Shown: positions 36,528-44,823 of the stretch, piece after piece | How the letters are laid out: every line of letters begins with the position of its first letter | Position numbering within the stretch: position 1 is the first letter of the stretch | NCBI RefSeq assembly: GCF_000426645.1 | Contig: NZ_AUFT01000011.1 | Span: forward strand, 124,001 to 188,000 | Direction of reading: 5' to 3' | Origin: Nakamurella lactea DSM 19367 | GTDB taxonomy: Bacteria > Actinomycetota > Actinomycetes > Mycobacteriales > Nakamurellaceae | DNA length: 64,000 nt | Notes under the pieces: generated by a model | What the model was told of the DNA's origin: nothing | What the model saw: the letters and a program-made list of their open reading frames with translations, nothing else | Database searches by the model: none | Position numbers and translations under genes: made by a program

Positions 36528-38173
36528 CGGCCACCTCCGTTCTCGATGTCTGTGTCTGTCTCTGGGTCTGGGTCTGTGCCGGTGTCTGTGGCCGTGTCAG
36601 CACCGGTCGTCGCGGACCGGGCCACGGCCTCGTCGATGGCTCCGGCGGCCGCCGACAGCACGTCGACCTGAGTGGCGCCCGGCCCGAATTCGGCGACAAC
36701 GGTGCCGGCCCTGATCACCTGCAGCCGGTCGGCGATCCGCAGTGCCTCGCTCAGATCCGAGGTCACCACCAGCACGGCTACGCCGTTCTCGGCGAGCTCG
36801 GTGATGATCCGGTGGATCTCCTCCTTGGCGCCGACATCGACGCCCTGCGTCGGTTCGGCCAGCACCATCACCTTGGGCTGGGCAACCAGTTGCCGGGCCA
36901 GCACGACCTTCTGCGCGTTGCCGCCGGACATCGCACCGATCGGGGTGCGTTCGCTCGGGGTCTTGATCGCCAGCCGCTTGATCAGGGCCAGCGCGGTCTC
37001 CTTCTCCTTCGCCCGGTCGACGAACACGTCACCGTAGGACAGTCGCGGCAGATGCCCGATCGAGATGTTGAACGCGATCGACTGGAAGCCGAACATGCCC
37101 TGCAGCTTGCGATTCGCCGGCAGCAGAGCGATACCGAGCTTGCCGGCCTGGCGAGGACTGCGGGGCCGCACCTGCTTGCCGGCCAGCAGCACGGCACCGT
37201 CGGTGTACCGCTCGATCCCGTAGAGGGTGTCGGCGATCTCGGACACGCCGGAGCCAACAAGTCCGTACAGCCCGACGATCTCGCCCGGCTTGACGGTGAC
37301 GTTCACGTCGTGGAACTGACCGCGCAAACCGAGTTCGGACAGCACCAACATCGGTTCGCCGTCCGGGATGTTGCGCTCGACGCGCTCGTCGGACAGGATG
37401 CCGCCGACCATCAGTTCGGCGATCTTGCGCACCGAGAGATCCGCGATGGGATAGCTGCCGATGGTCTCGCCGTCCCGCATCACGGTCACCGCGTCGGCGA
37501 TCCGGAACAGCTCGTCCAGCCGGTGCGAAATGTAGATGACCGACACGCCGCCGGCGGCCAGCCGGCGGACAACGCCGAACAGCACGTCGATCTCGTTATC
37601 GGTGAGAATGGCGGACGGCTCGTCCAGGATCAGGATCTTGGCATTGCCGACCAGCGCCTTGGCGATGGACACCTGCTGCTGGGTGGCGATCGAGAGTTCC
37701 CCGACGGCGACCGTGGAGATCCTCTCGGGCAGCCCGAGCAGGGCAAGCAGCTCGACCACTTGGCGGTTCTGCTCCGCCCAGTCGATCCGGCCGCCCCGGC
37801 GGACCTCGCGGCCCAGAAAGATGTTCTCCGACACCGTCAGTTCGGCGAACAACTGCGGCTCCTGGTACACGGTCGCCACCCCGAGGGCCATCGCATCCTG
37901 GGTCGAGTTGATGCTGACCGGCGAGCCCTCGAACTCGATGCCACCCGTATCCGCGGCCTCGGCCCCGGAGATGATCTTGATCAAGGTCGACTTGCCGGCA
38001 CCGTTCTCACCGACAAGGGCATGGACCTGGCCGACGCCGACGGTCATGTCCGCGTTCCGGATCGCCCTGACCCCGCCGTAGCGCTTCGATATCCCGTGCA
38101 GCGCCAACCTTGGCTGCTCCGCCCCGGGCGCCGGCGGGCCGGGCACCGGCTCGACCGAAGATGCGGTGGGCAT
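36524..38173 (-). CDS. rhaT: Rhamnose ABC transporter ATP-binding protein, two NBDs
   Basis: 549 aa, two ABC domains in one chain. NBD1 has Walker A GENGAGKST, a modified signature LSIATQQQVS and Walker B ILILDEPSA. NBD2 has the degenerate Walker A GLVGSGVSE lacking the lysine, signature SGGNAQKVVLARQL, and VLAEPTQGVDVG. This asymmetry is normal for monosaccharide importers. The last ~30 residues are a Thr/Asp-rich tail (TGADTATDTGTDPDPETDTDIE) encoded by a repetitive stretch. It energises uptake with the binding protein at 38273. Confidence 0.9.
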   Translation of the reverse strand: MPTASSVEPVPGPPAPGAEQPRLALHGISKRYGGVRAIRNADMTVGVGQVHALVGENGAGKSTLIKIISGAEAADTGGIEFEGSPVSINSTQDAMALGVATVYQEPQLFAELTVSENIFLGREVRRGGRIDWAEQNRQVVELLALLGLPERISTVAVGELSIATQQQVSIAKALVGNAKILILDEPSAILTDNEIDVLFGVVRRLAAGGVSVIYISHRLDELFRIADAVTVMRDGETIGSYPIADLSVRKIAELMVGGILSDERVERNIPDGEPMLVLSELGLRGQFHDVNVTVKPGEIVGLYGLVGSGVSEIADTLYGIERYTDGAVLLAGKQVRPRSPRQAGKLGIALLPANRKLQGMFGFQSIAFNISIGHLPRLSYGDVFVDRAKEKETALALIKRLAIKTPSERTPIGAMSGGNAQKVVLARQLVAQPKVMVLAEPTQGVDVGAKEEIHRIITELAENGVAVLVVTSDLSEALRIADRLQVIRAGTVVAEFGPGATQVDVLSAAAGAIDEAVARSATTGADTATDTGTDPDPETDTDIENGGGR

Positions 38174-38225
38174 CAGGTAACTCCTTATACGGAAATGTGC
38201 AGTGCAGAAGGGGATGTCGGGTGCC

Positions 38226-38262
38226 CCCGGCGACCGGGCGGCGACGGCCGCCGGTCGCCGGG
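38226..38262 (-). terminator. Strong intercistronic hairpin after the binding-protein gene
   Basis: CCCGGCGACCGG (38226-38237) pairs perfectly with CCGGTCGCCGGG (38251-38262) around a 13-nt loop. It begins about 10 nt after the rhaS stop and about 50 nt before the ATPase start. There is no U-tract, so it more likely stabilises the upstream message or attenuates partly than acts as a full terminator. Confidence 0.75.
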
Positions 38263-38272
38263 AGCGGATGGA

Positions 38273-39481
38273 TCAGTAGTTGAAGTCGCCGACGTTGTCC
38301 TTGGTCAGCACCAACGGCGGACCGAGCAGCAGCGTCTTGCTGGCCGCGTCGTAGGACACGTCCTTCAGGTCCGCGGACACCTGTGGCTTGGCCGCGATCT
38401 CGGTGCCCTCGGCCAGCTGCACGCCGGCCCAGACGGTCAGGTAGCCAAGTCCCTGGACGTCCCAGAGGATCGAGGCTGACGATGAACCGTCCTTCAGGTA
38501 CGGGGCCATCGACAGCGGGGTACCAAGCCCGACGGTGAAGACCGTGCCGATCTTGCCGGCGTCCTTGACCGCCTGGGCCACACCGGGTGCCGACGAGGTG
38601 CACTCTCCGACCAGACCGGTGAGGTCCGGGTGGGCGTTCATCAGGTCGGTGGCCATCGAGGTCGCCTTGCCCTGGTCCTCACCGGCGTAGACCACGTCGA
38701 CCAGCTCGGCGTCCGGGTACTTGTCGGCCGCCACCTGCTTCTGCACCTTGATCCAGGAGTTGAGGTTCTCCGCGGTCTCGCCGCAGGACACGATGGCGTA
38801 CTTGCCCTTACCGCCCATGGCCTTCATCAGCTGCTCGGTGAGCGCGGTACCGATGCCCTCGGTCGAAGCCTGCTCGACGAAGATCTGCCGGACCGAATCC
38901 GGCGCGTCGGTGTCGGAGGTGCCGACCTTGATCCCGGCGGCGTCGGCCTGCTTGAGCACCGGCGCCATCGAGTTCGGGTCGTTGGGCGCGACGAACAGCG
39001 CGTCGACCTTCTGTTGGATGAACGAGCGGGCGATCTGCGCCTGCTGCGCGGCATCCGCCGTGGTCGGGCCCTGGTACAGCCACTGCACGCCGAGGTCCTT
39101 GGCGGCCTTCTCGCCGCCGGCGTTCATCGCCTCGAAGTACGGGATGCCCTGCAGCTTCGGCACGAAGGCGATCTTGAAGTTCTTCGACGCCTTCACCGGC
39201 GCCCCACCCGCAGCGGAACCTGCCGTATCGGAGGCCGCAGCCGTGTCCGAGGCCGCAGCCGTGTCGGACGCCGCAGCCGTGTCCGAAGCCGCAGCCGTGT
39301 CCGAGGCCGCAGCCGTGTCCGAAGCCGCAGCGGTGTCCGAAGCCGCAGCCGTGTCCGAGGCGGCGGTGGTGCCGGCCCCGGCCGATGCGGTGTCCTCGTT
39401 CTTCTTGGTACAGCCGGCCAACGCCAGTGATGCAGCGAGACCGATGGCGATGATCGCCGAGATCTTGCGAGTGCGGGTCAT
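38273..39481 (-). CDS. rhaS: Rhamnose ABC transporter substrate-binding lipoprotein
   Basis: 402 aa. Lipoprotein signal with lipobox LALAGC and acylated cysteine C24, then an (ASDTAA)x8 spacer (~residues 36-88), then a periplasmic-binding-type 1 domain (FKIAFVPKLQGIPYFEAMNAGGEKAAKDLGVQ...). In Gram-positive bacteria it is tethered to the outer membrane face and delivers rhamnose to the permeases. AGGAGGAAAGGA gives strong translation. The gene is bracketed by a GNRA-hairpin array upstream and a GC hairpin downstream, which fits the high expression such proteins need. Confidence 0.92.
   Translation of the reverse strand: MTRTRKISAIIAIGLAASLALAGCTKKNEDTASAGAGTTAASDTAAASDTAAASDTAAASDTAAASDTAAASDTAAASDTAAASDTAGSAAGGAPVKASKNFKIAFVPKLQGIPYFEAMNAGGEKAAKDLGVQWLYQGPTTADAAQQAQIARSFIQQKVDALFVAPNDPNSMAPVLKQADAAGIKVGTSDTDAPDSVRQIFVEQASTEGIGTALTEQLMKAMGGKGKYAIVSCGETAENLNSWIKVQKQVAADKYPDAELVDVVYAGEDQGKATSMATDLMNAHPDLTGLVGECTSSAPGVAQAVKDAGKIGTVFTVGLGTPLSMAPYLKDGSSSASILWDVQGLGYLTVWAGVQLAEGTEIAAKPQVSADLKDVSYDAASKTLLLGPPLVLTKDNVGDFNY
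39226..39369 (-). repeat. Tandem 18-bp repeat encoding the (ASDTAA)n linker
   Basis: Eight consecutive 18-bp units inside the binding-protein gene, differing mainly at third codon positions (GAG/GAA, GCC/GCG). The unit is a multiple of three, so copy-number change would lengthen or shorten the flexible spacer between the lipid anchor and the binding domain without frameshift. Confidence 0.9.
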
Positions 39482-39500
39482 TCCTTTCCTCCTGTTATTG

Positions 39501-39610
39501 CGCGGTCTCCCGCTGTTCTGGTGCGCGGTCTCCCGCTGTTCTGGTGAGCGGTCTCCCGCTGGTACGGCGCGCGGTTTCCCGCTGGTAGGGCGCGGTTTCC
39601 CGCGGTGTCA
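39501..39610 (-). repeat. Five tandem 21-23-bp units forming GNRA-tetraloop mini-hairpins
   Basis: In the rhaB-rhaS gap, each unit read on the minus strand contains GCGG-GAGA-CCGC (39513-39502, 39536-39525, 39559-39548) or GCGG-GAAA-CCGC (39582-39571, 39603-39592). All five have a 4-5-bp GC stem capped by a GNRA loop. Unit 3 extends the stem with A-U and unit 5 with C-G. The array ends just before the rhaS ribosome site. Confidence 0.85.
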
Positions 39611-39612
39611 CC

Positions 39613-41127
39613 TCATCGGCCCTCCCCACTGCCGCGGCCAGGGCCATCGCCGAGGTCCGCTTCGCGGAGCGCCTGCAATTGTTCGGCTGCGCCGCTCCAG
39701 CGGGCGTCCGATCGTGGTAGGTAGGAGGTGATCTCGGTGCCGGCGGCGACGACCTCGCGGATCTGTTCCGGGCCGTCCAGTTCGCCGAGCGCGACCAGTT
39801 GGACCGCGGCGTTGCCCAGCGCCGTCGCCTCGGCCGGACCGCAGTGCACCGGCACCCCGGCCGCGTCCGAGGTGAGCTGGGACAGCAGGACATTGTTGAC
39901 CCCGCCGCCCACCACCGAGATCGACGGCGGCCGTTCACCGGTGGCCGCCGTGACATCCTCCAGCACGCTTCGATAGCCGAGCGCCAGCGAGTCGAGAATG
40001 CATCTGGCGACCGCACCGAAGCTCTGCGGCACCGGCTGCCCGGTGCGGGCGCAGTACTCGCGGATCCGAGTCGGCATGTCGCCGGGCGGCAGGAACTCCT
40101 GGGCGTCCGGGTTGATGATCGACACCAGCCCGTCCGCCGCGGCGGCCTGGTCCGCGAGCTCCGGATAGCTCAACTCGACGCCCTCGCGTTGCCACTGCCG
40201 ACGGCACTCCTGCAGGATCCACAGGCCCATCACGTTGCGCAGCAACCGGATCGAGCCACGGTAGCCACCCTCGTTGGTCAGATTCGCCGCTCTGGTGGTC
40301 TCGCTGACAACCGCCTTGTCGACCTCGACCCCGGCCAGCGACCAGGTGCCGGAGGAGATGAACATCGCGCCGTCGTCGACATAGGGCACGGCGACCACTG
40401 CGCTGGCCGTGTCGTGCCCGGCCGGCACGATCACCCTGGCGCCGGCCAGCGCTCCGGTCGCCGTCGCCCCGCGGAGCGCGCCGACATCGGTGCCGGGCGC
40501 GACGACCTCGGGCAGCATGCCGGTCGGCACTCCCAGATCGTCGAGAAGCTCTGTTGCCCAACGGTTCCCGGCCATGTCGTAAGCACCGGAGGTGGAGGCA
40601 GCGGTGTAGTCGGTGACGGTGGCGCCCGACAGCAGGTGGTGGAAAACATCCGGCATCATCTGCAGGGTCTCGGCCCGGCGCAGCAGGTCGGGCCGATACT
40701 CGGCGTCGTCCATCATGCCGAAAATGCCGTTGATGGAAAGGATCTGCACACCGGTGGCGTTGTACAGCCGCTCCGGTCCGACCGTCCGCAATGCCCGTTC
40801 GAGGGCGGCCACCCGCCGCCCGTCCCGGTAACACATCGGGTCTTCCAGCAGGGCGCCGTCGGCGTCGAACAAGCCGTAGTCGACGCCCCAGGTGTCCACT
40901 CCGACCGAGGCGACCGGATCTGGCCCCGCGGCCAGCTCCGTCAGCCCCGCGTCGATGTCGCTGCCGAGCCGATCGACATCCCAGCGCAACCGACCGCCGT
41001 GCTCGTGCGGCACGTTCGCGAACCGGTTGACAATCCTTTGCTGCAACCGAGTTCCGTCGAACGAGACGGCCATCACCCGGCCGCTCTCGGCACCGAGATC
41101 GACCGCCGCCACCGTCCGGGCGCTCAT
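39613..41127 (-). CDS. rhaB: Rhamnulokinase
   Basis: 504 aa, FGGY kinase family. N-terminal phosphate-binding AVDLGAESGRVMAV, then SVGVDTWGVDYGL, DYTAASTSGAYDMAGNRW, and the ATP-site GGGVNNVLLSQLTSDAAGVPVHCGPAEATALGNAAVQ. Phosphorylates L-rhamnulose at O-1 for cleavage by the aldolase fusion. The ATG at 41127 lies 20 bp after the DeoR regulator stop. The frame is open upstream but antisense-like there. Confidence 0.95.
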   Translation of the reverse strand: MSARTVAAVDLGAESGRVMAVSFDGTRLQQRIVNRFANVPHEHGGRLRWDVDRLGSDIDAGLTELAAGPDPVASVGVDTWGVDYGLFDADGALLEDPMCYRDGRRVAALERALRTVGPERLYNATGVQILSINGIFGMMDDAEYRPDLLRRAETLQMMPDVFHHLLSGATVTDYTAASTSGAYDMAGNRWATELLDDLGVPTGMLPEVVAPGTDVGALRGATATGALAGARVIVPAGHDTASAVVAVPYVDDGAMFISSGTWSLAGVEVDKAVVSETTRAANLTNEGGYRGSIRLLRNVMGLWILQECRRQWQREGVELSYPELADQAAAADGLVSIINPDAQEFLPPGDMPTRIREYCARTGQPVPQSFGAVARCILDSLALGYRSVLEDVTAATGERPPSISVVGGGVNNVLLSQLTSDAAGVPVHCGPAEATALGNAAVQLVALGELDGPEQIREVVAAGTEITSYLPRSDARWSGAAEQLQALREADLGDGPGRGSGEGR

Positions 41128-41146
41128 CGGCCCGCCTGCCACTGGA

Positions 41147-41995
41147 TCATCGCTGACCCGCCGCCCTTGGCCGGCGACCGCCGGCTGCGGCGGCGCGGAA
41201 CGGCAGGTCGACCAGCTCGGCGGAGACCACGACGGTATGGATCGGCACGCCGGCCGCCGCCCACTCACCCACCACCGACTGCTCGATGCCCTCGTCGGTG
41301 TACAGCGCTTCGATCCGGTCAGTGGAGGCGAACGAGTGCAGGCCGAACCTTCCGACCTTCGAGGAATCGAACAGTCCGTAGACCTGGTTGCAGGCATCGG
41401 CGATGAACTTCTTGGTGTGTGCCTCCTCGGCCACCATGTCCAGCAGCCCGAGGTCGGTGGACAGGCCCATCAGGCCGAAGAACCCCTTGTCGATCCGACC
41501 GCGACCGGACAGCACATCGCCGATCGGGCCGACCATCGACTCGGCGGAACGGCGCAGCACGCCGCCGGGCATCAGCACCATCGCGGTCGACTGGGCCAGG
41601 AACAACTGAGCGACCCGCAGCCCATTGGTCACCACCACCAGATTGCGCCGGTCCAGCAGCTCGGTGGCCAGGTAGTAGCAGGTGGTCGAGGAGTCGAGGG
41701 CGATCACGTCGCCGTTGCGCACCAACGGGGCCACCGCCGCCCCGATCGCCTGCTTCGCGCGCATCGAATGCCGGATCCGCATGTCGAAGGCGCCCTCGTC
41801 GGTATCGCCGGCGGTGACCGCGCCGCCGCGCACCCGGCGCAACATCGACCGGCGCTCCAGCGCGTCCAGATCCTTGCGGATGGTCACCGCGGAGACCTTG
41901 AAGCGCTTCGCCAGTTCGGCCACCATCACCCGACCGGTGCGGTCCAGCTCGACCAGGATGGACTGGGCCCGGTCGAATTCGTCGAGCGATGCCAC
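41147..41995 (-). CDS. rhaR: DeoR-family regulator of the rhamnose operon
   Basis: 282 aa from a GTG with an ideal GGAGGT site 7 nt upstream; reading further upstream lacks both a start and family similarity. Residues ~8-60 form the DeoR helix-turn-helix (ILVELDRTGRVMVAELAKRFKVSAVTIRKDLDALE) and the rest a sugar-phosphate sensor domain (IALDSSTTCYYLATELL, DKGFFGLMGLS, LFDSSKVGRFGLHSFA). DeoR proteins usually repress sugar operons and release DNA on binding a phosphorylated sugar, here probably rhamnulose-1-phosphate or a product. First gene of the operon, therefore likely autoregulatory. Confidence 0.9.
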   Translation of the reverse strand: MASLDEFDRAQSILVELDRTGRVMVAELAKRFKVSAVTIRKDLDALERRSMLRRVRGGAVTAGDTDEGAFDMRIRHSMRAKQAIGAAVAPLVRNGDVIALDSSTTCYYLATELLDRRNLVVVTNGLRVAQLFLAQSTAMVLMPGGVLRRSAESMVGPIGDVLSGRGRIDKGFFGLMGLSTDLGLLDMVAEEAHTKKFIADACNQVYGLFDSSKVGRFGLHSFASTDRIEALYTDEGIEQSVVGEWAAAGVPIHTVVVSAELVDLPFRAAAAGGRRPRAAGQR

Positions 41996-42061
41996 AGGTG
42001 CTACCTCCGACGACTCGGCGCTGAGTTTCCTGACCAACCCGCCGGACCGGCGGATCCGCGA

Positions 42062-42091
42062 ACTGTAAGCAGAGCGTCGATCGAACGTCAA
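42062..42091 (-). promoter_or_regulatory. Sigma-70-type promoter of the rhamnose operon
   Basis: Minus strand TTGACG (42091-42086), 18-nt spacer, TACAGT (42067-42062). The predicted start near 42055 gives a ~60-nt leader to the rhaR GTG. No other convincing promoter for the nine-gene operon was found. Confidence 0.6.
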
Positions 42092-42094
42092 TCC

Positions 42095-42111
42095 AACGAA
42101 ATCAAACGAAA
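42095..42111 (-). promoter_or_regulatory. Candidate DeoR-type operator: direct TTTCGTT repeats
   Basis: On the minus strand TTTCGTT occurs twice (42111-42105 and 42101-42095) in phase at 10 bp, immediately upstream of the -35 box. A weaker AACG element overlaps the -35 on the same helical face. Tandem TTTCG-like half sites are typical of DeoR-family operators. Binding by the adjacent regulator is inferred. Confidence 0.5.
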
Positions 42112-42299
42112 CCAATTCGGTTACGAAGCACTCCCTACCCGTTTGCGTTGGAACCGGCACTGCGTCCGTTCGGGGCAACGCGCCGGCCGTCGATAGGCCG
42201 AACGGGAGCCGAAGCCGCACGACGGCACTACAGTGATTGGCGCATCCGCTGGTCCGGGTCGGACTCCAGCGGCACCGGCCACCGAGGAGCTCAACAACG

Positions 42300-43274
42300 A
42301 TGGTGAAGTTCAACGAAGGTGCTTCGCTGAACACCGGCCAGATCTCCGACCAACGCGGCAGCAGCGGCGGTGGCGGGGGCGGTCTCGGCGGTGGTGGCCT
42401 CGGCGGCATCCCGATCGGCAAGGCCGGCGGCGGCATCGGCCTGGTCGTCGCGATCGTGCTGATCGCCATCCAGCTGTTCGGCGGCAAGTTCGGCGGCGGC
42501 TCCGACACCGGCAGCGCGAGCGGTGGCAGCAGTCTGCTGCAGCAGGCGGCCGCCACCGGCGACAACGTCGACGCCTCGGCCCTGGCCTCCGAGTGCAGAA
42601 CCGGCGCCGACGCCAACGCCAAGGACGACTGCCGGGTGGTCGGGTTCGTCAATTCGATCCAGGACTACTGGGCCAACCAGTTCAAGTCCACCGGCAAGAC
42701 CTACCCGGAAGCGACGACGGTCTTCTACAGCCAGGCGGTTTCGACCGGTTGCGGCCAGGGCAGCTCCGGGATGGGCCCGTTCTACTGCCCGGCCGACAAC
42801 CAGGTGTACATCGACCTGTCGTTCTGGCAGGACCTGAAGACACAGTTCGGCACCAACGGTGGCGTTTTCGCCGAGGGTTACGTGCTGGCCCACGAATACG
42901 GCCACCACATCCAGGCCCTGCTGGGCACCTCCGACCGGGTCGGCTCGGACAGCGGTCCGACCTCGGGATCGGTCCGACTGGAGCTGCAGGCCGACTGCTA
43001 TGCGGGCGTGTGGGCGAAGAACGCCACCTCCACCCCTGGCGCGGACGGCCAGATCCTGATCAGCGACATCACCGACCAGGACATCTCCGACGCCCTGGAC
43101 ACCGCTTCCAAGATCGGCGACGACTACATCCAGACCCACCTGGGCAGCGGCCGGTCGGACCCGTCGCAGTACACCCACGGCACCTCGGCGCAACGCGAGA
43201 AGTGGTTCCGACAGGGCTTTTCGACCGGCGACCCGGCCCAGTGCGACACCTTCGGCGCCAAAGACCTGGGCTGA
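42300..43274 (+). CDS. ypfJ: YpfJ-type neutral zinc metallopeptidase, membrane-anchored
   Basis: 324 aa from the ATG at 42300. Starts VKFNEGASLNTGQISDQRG, typical of the family, then a Gly-rich segment and one membrane helix (GIGLVVAIVLIAIQLFGG, ~residues 45-62). The catalytic zinc motif HEYGHH is at H198/E199/H202, and RLELQADCYAGVWA supplies the third ligand. The protease domain would face outside the membrane. Substrates of this widespread family are not established. Divergent from the rhamnose operon and apparently unrelated to it. Confidence 0.93.
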   Translation: MVKFNEGASLNTGQISDQRGSSGGGGGGLGGGGLGGIPIGKAGGGIGLVVAIVLIAIQLFGGKFGGGSDTGSASGGSSLLQQAAATGDNVDASALASECRTGADANAKDDCRVVGFVNSIQDYWANQFKSTGKTYPEATTVFYSQAVSTGCGQGSSGMGPFYCPADNQVYIDLSFWQDLKTQFGTNGGVFAEGYVLAHEYGHHIQALLGTSDRVGSDSGPTSGSVRLELQADCYAGVWAKNATSTPGADGQILISDITDQDISDALDTASKIGDDYIQTHLGSGRSDPSQYTHGTSAQREKWFRQGFSTGDPAQCDTFGAKDLG

Positions 43275-43314
43275 CGCACCGCGATCAACCGGTTCGCGCG
43301 CGACCACCCGGCTG

Positions 43315-44823
43315 CTACCGGGCGCCGCGTGGCTCCTTGTTTCGGTACATCAGCGCATCGGCCTGGTCGAGCAGCAGCCGAGTGTCCTGCTCCGGCGACG
43401 CTGTCCGTACACCAATGCTGGCCGACAGCCGCTGCCCAGGGGCAATGTCGTCGATATTCAATGTCGTTGCTACAGAACGTATCTGCTCGGTCCATCGATC
43501 GGACGGGTCCAGCCCCGTGGCGTGGACGACGACGAACTCGTCGCCGCCGTAACGGATGACGGTGGCCCCCGGCTCCAGCGTCGCGGTCAGGGCATCAGCG
43601 AGCCTGACCAGCACGGCGTCCCCGACGACATGGCCGTAGGAGTCGTTGATCAGCTTGAAATTGTCCAGATCCAACAGTGCGATCGCCGCCGGCCCCCTCG
43701 GGTGCTCGGCGAACCAGGCGGCCAGTGCCCGGCGATTCCCCAAGCCGGTGAGTGGATCGCGATGGGCACGTTCACGCAGGTCCCTGAGCGCCTGTCGGCG
43801 CAGTTCGTGCTCGAGCTGGGCGGCGAACGCGTCGGCACGTTCCTGGCGCAGCCGCAGTAGTTCGCCGGACGTCGCGGCCAGATACCCATCGGCAGCAGCG
43901 GCGCCGGCCACACCGAGCGCACGCTGCGTGCGATGCACAGCGAACAGGACGTCGGTCACCGTCTCGGCGTAGATCCGCGGATCCTCGATCAGCTCCAGCG
44001 CGCGCCGCCCGGCCTTTTCCGACTCGTCCAACCTGCCGAGGCTGCGCAGCGCGGTCACCAACGTCGCAAGACTGACCGCGGTGGTGTTGGCCAGCCCGGT
44101 GTCGACTCCGTCGTCGATCAACGCCCGCAAAGGCTCGACTCCCGCAGCCGGATCCAGTTGGGCGGCCGTCTCTTTGCGCATCTTGTCGACCAGCGCCCCC
44201 CAGGTCCGCGGCCCGCGCTCGATCAGCTCGGCAGCTGTTTGCAGGCCGGCGGCCGCGGCCAGCAGGTGTTCGCGCTGTTGCGGTCCAGGCCGGTCGGACG
44301 GATCGACGCGATGCAACCAACGGGCCCATCGCAAGTGCAGGTTGCTCCTGTTGATGGTGTCGGCGATCCGGTTCGCCTCGTCGGTACCGACGCCGGACAT
44401 GTGCAGCAGAGCCTGCTCGAACAACTCCAGCTCGGCGTAGCTGCCGGCCAGGCTCCGGCGGATCCGGCCGGCAAACGGGTCGGAGTCCCCGATCCGGTGC
44501 AACACCAGTTCGGCCTGCAGTAGGTCGTCGGTGGCCCCCCCGACCTCGCCGAGCTCGATCCAGGAGCCGGCCCGTACCGACAAGCCGTAGCCGAGCCAAC
44601 CCGGCGCCCGCAGTTCCCGAGCCAGTTCCGCGGCCAGGCCGCAGGTCTGGACGCTGCCACGGAACTCGCCCGCGTAGTACTCGACCGCTCCGAGGGTGAT
44701 CAGGATCGGCAGCCGCTGCGCCGCCGCGCTGGTCCTGGCGACTTCCGCCCGCAGCTCCTGGCGGACGGCTTCGTGCTCGCCGCGTTGCGCGCGGGTCAGC
44801 GCGTCCTCGAGATCGACGCTCAC
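43315..44823 (-). CDS. Diguanylate cyclase (GGDEF) with TPR-like N terminus
   Basis: 502 aa. Residues ~1-330 are helical TPR-like repeats without membrane segments; ~345-495 is a GGDEF domain with intact DLDNFKLINDSYGHVVGD and RYGGDEFVVV, so it should make cyclic di-GMP from two GTP. The RxxD inhibitory site expected shortly before GGDEF is absent, suggesting no product inhibition. Its ATG overlaps the stop of the second GGDEF gene by 4 bp. No EIL/EAL phosphodiesterase domain is nearby. Confidence 0.9.
   Translation of the reverse strand: MSVDLEDALTRAQRGEHEAVRQELRAEVARTSAAAQRLPILITLGAVEYYAGEFRGSVQTCGLAAELARELRAPGWLGYGLSVRAGSWIELGEVGGATDDLLQAELVLHRIGDSDPFAGRIRRSLAGSYAELELFEQALLHMSGVGTDEANRIADTINRSNLHLRWARWLHRVDPSDRPGPQQREHLLAAAAGLQTAAELIERGPRTWGALVDKMRKETAAQLDPAAGVEPLRALIDDGVDTGLANTTAVSLATLVTALRSLGRLDESEKAGRRALELIEDPRIYAETVTDVLFAVHRTQRALGVAGAAAADGYLAATSGELLRLRQERADAFAAQLEHELRRQALRDLRERAHRDPLTGLGNRRALAAWFAEHPRGPAAIALLDLDNFKLINDSYGHVVGDAVLVRLADALTATLEPGATVIRYGGDEFVVVHATGLDPSDRWTEQIRSVATTLNIDDIAPGQRLSASIGVRTASPEQDTRLLLDQADALMYRNKEPRGAR

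Larger units (their letters stand above)
41996..42299. other. 304-bp divergent intergenic region
   Basis: Between rhaR and the metalloprotease gene. The left half holds the rhamnose promoter and TTTCGTT operator. In the right half I see no clear promoter for the metalloprotease gene, only GAGGAG about 10 nt before its ATG. Confidence 0.6.

Noticed and set aside
39495-40016. Reading frame through the hairpin array and the end of rhaB
   Set aside because: It is an alternate frame of rhaB extended by the tandem repeat, with no family similarity or ribosome site.
43275-43314. CCCGG/CCGGG hairpin between the metalloprotease and GGDEF genes as a strong terminator
   Set aside because: Only a 5-bp stem without a U-tract; too weak to list as a separate feature.
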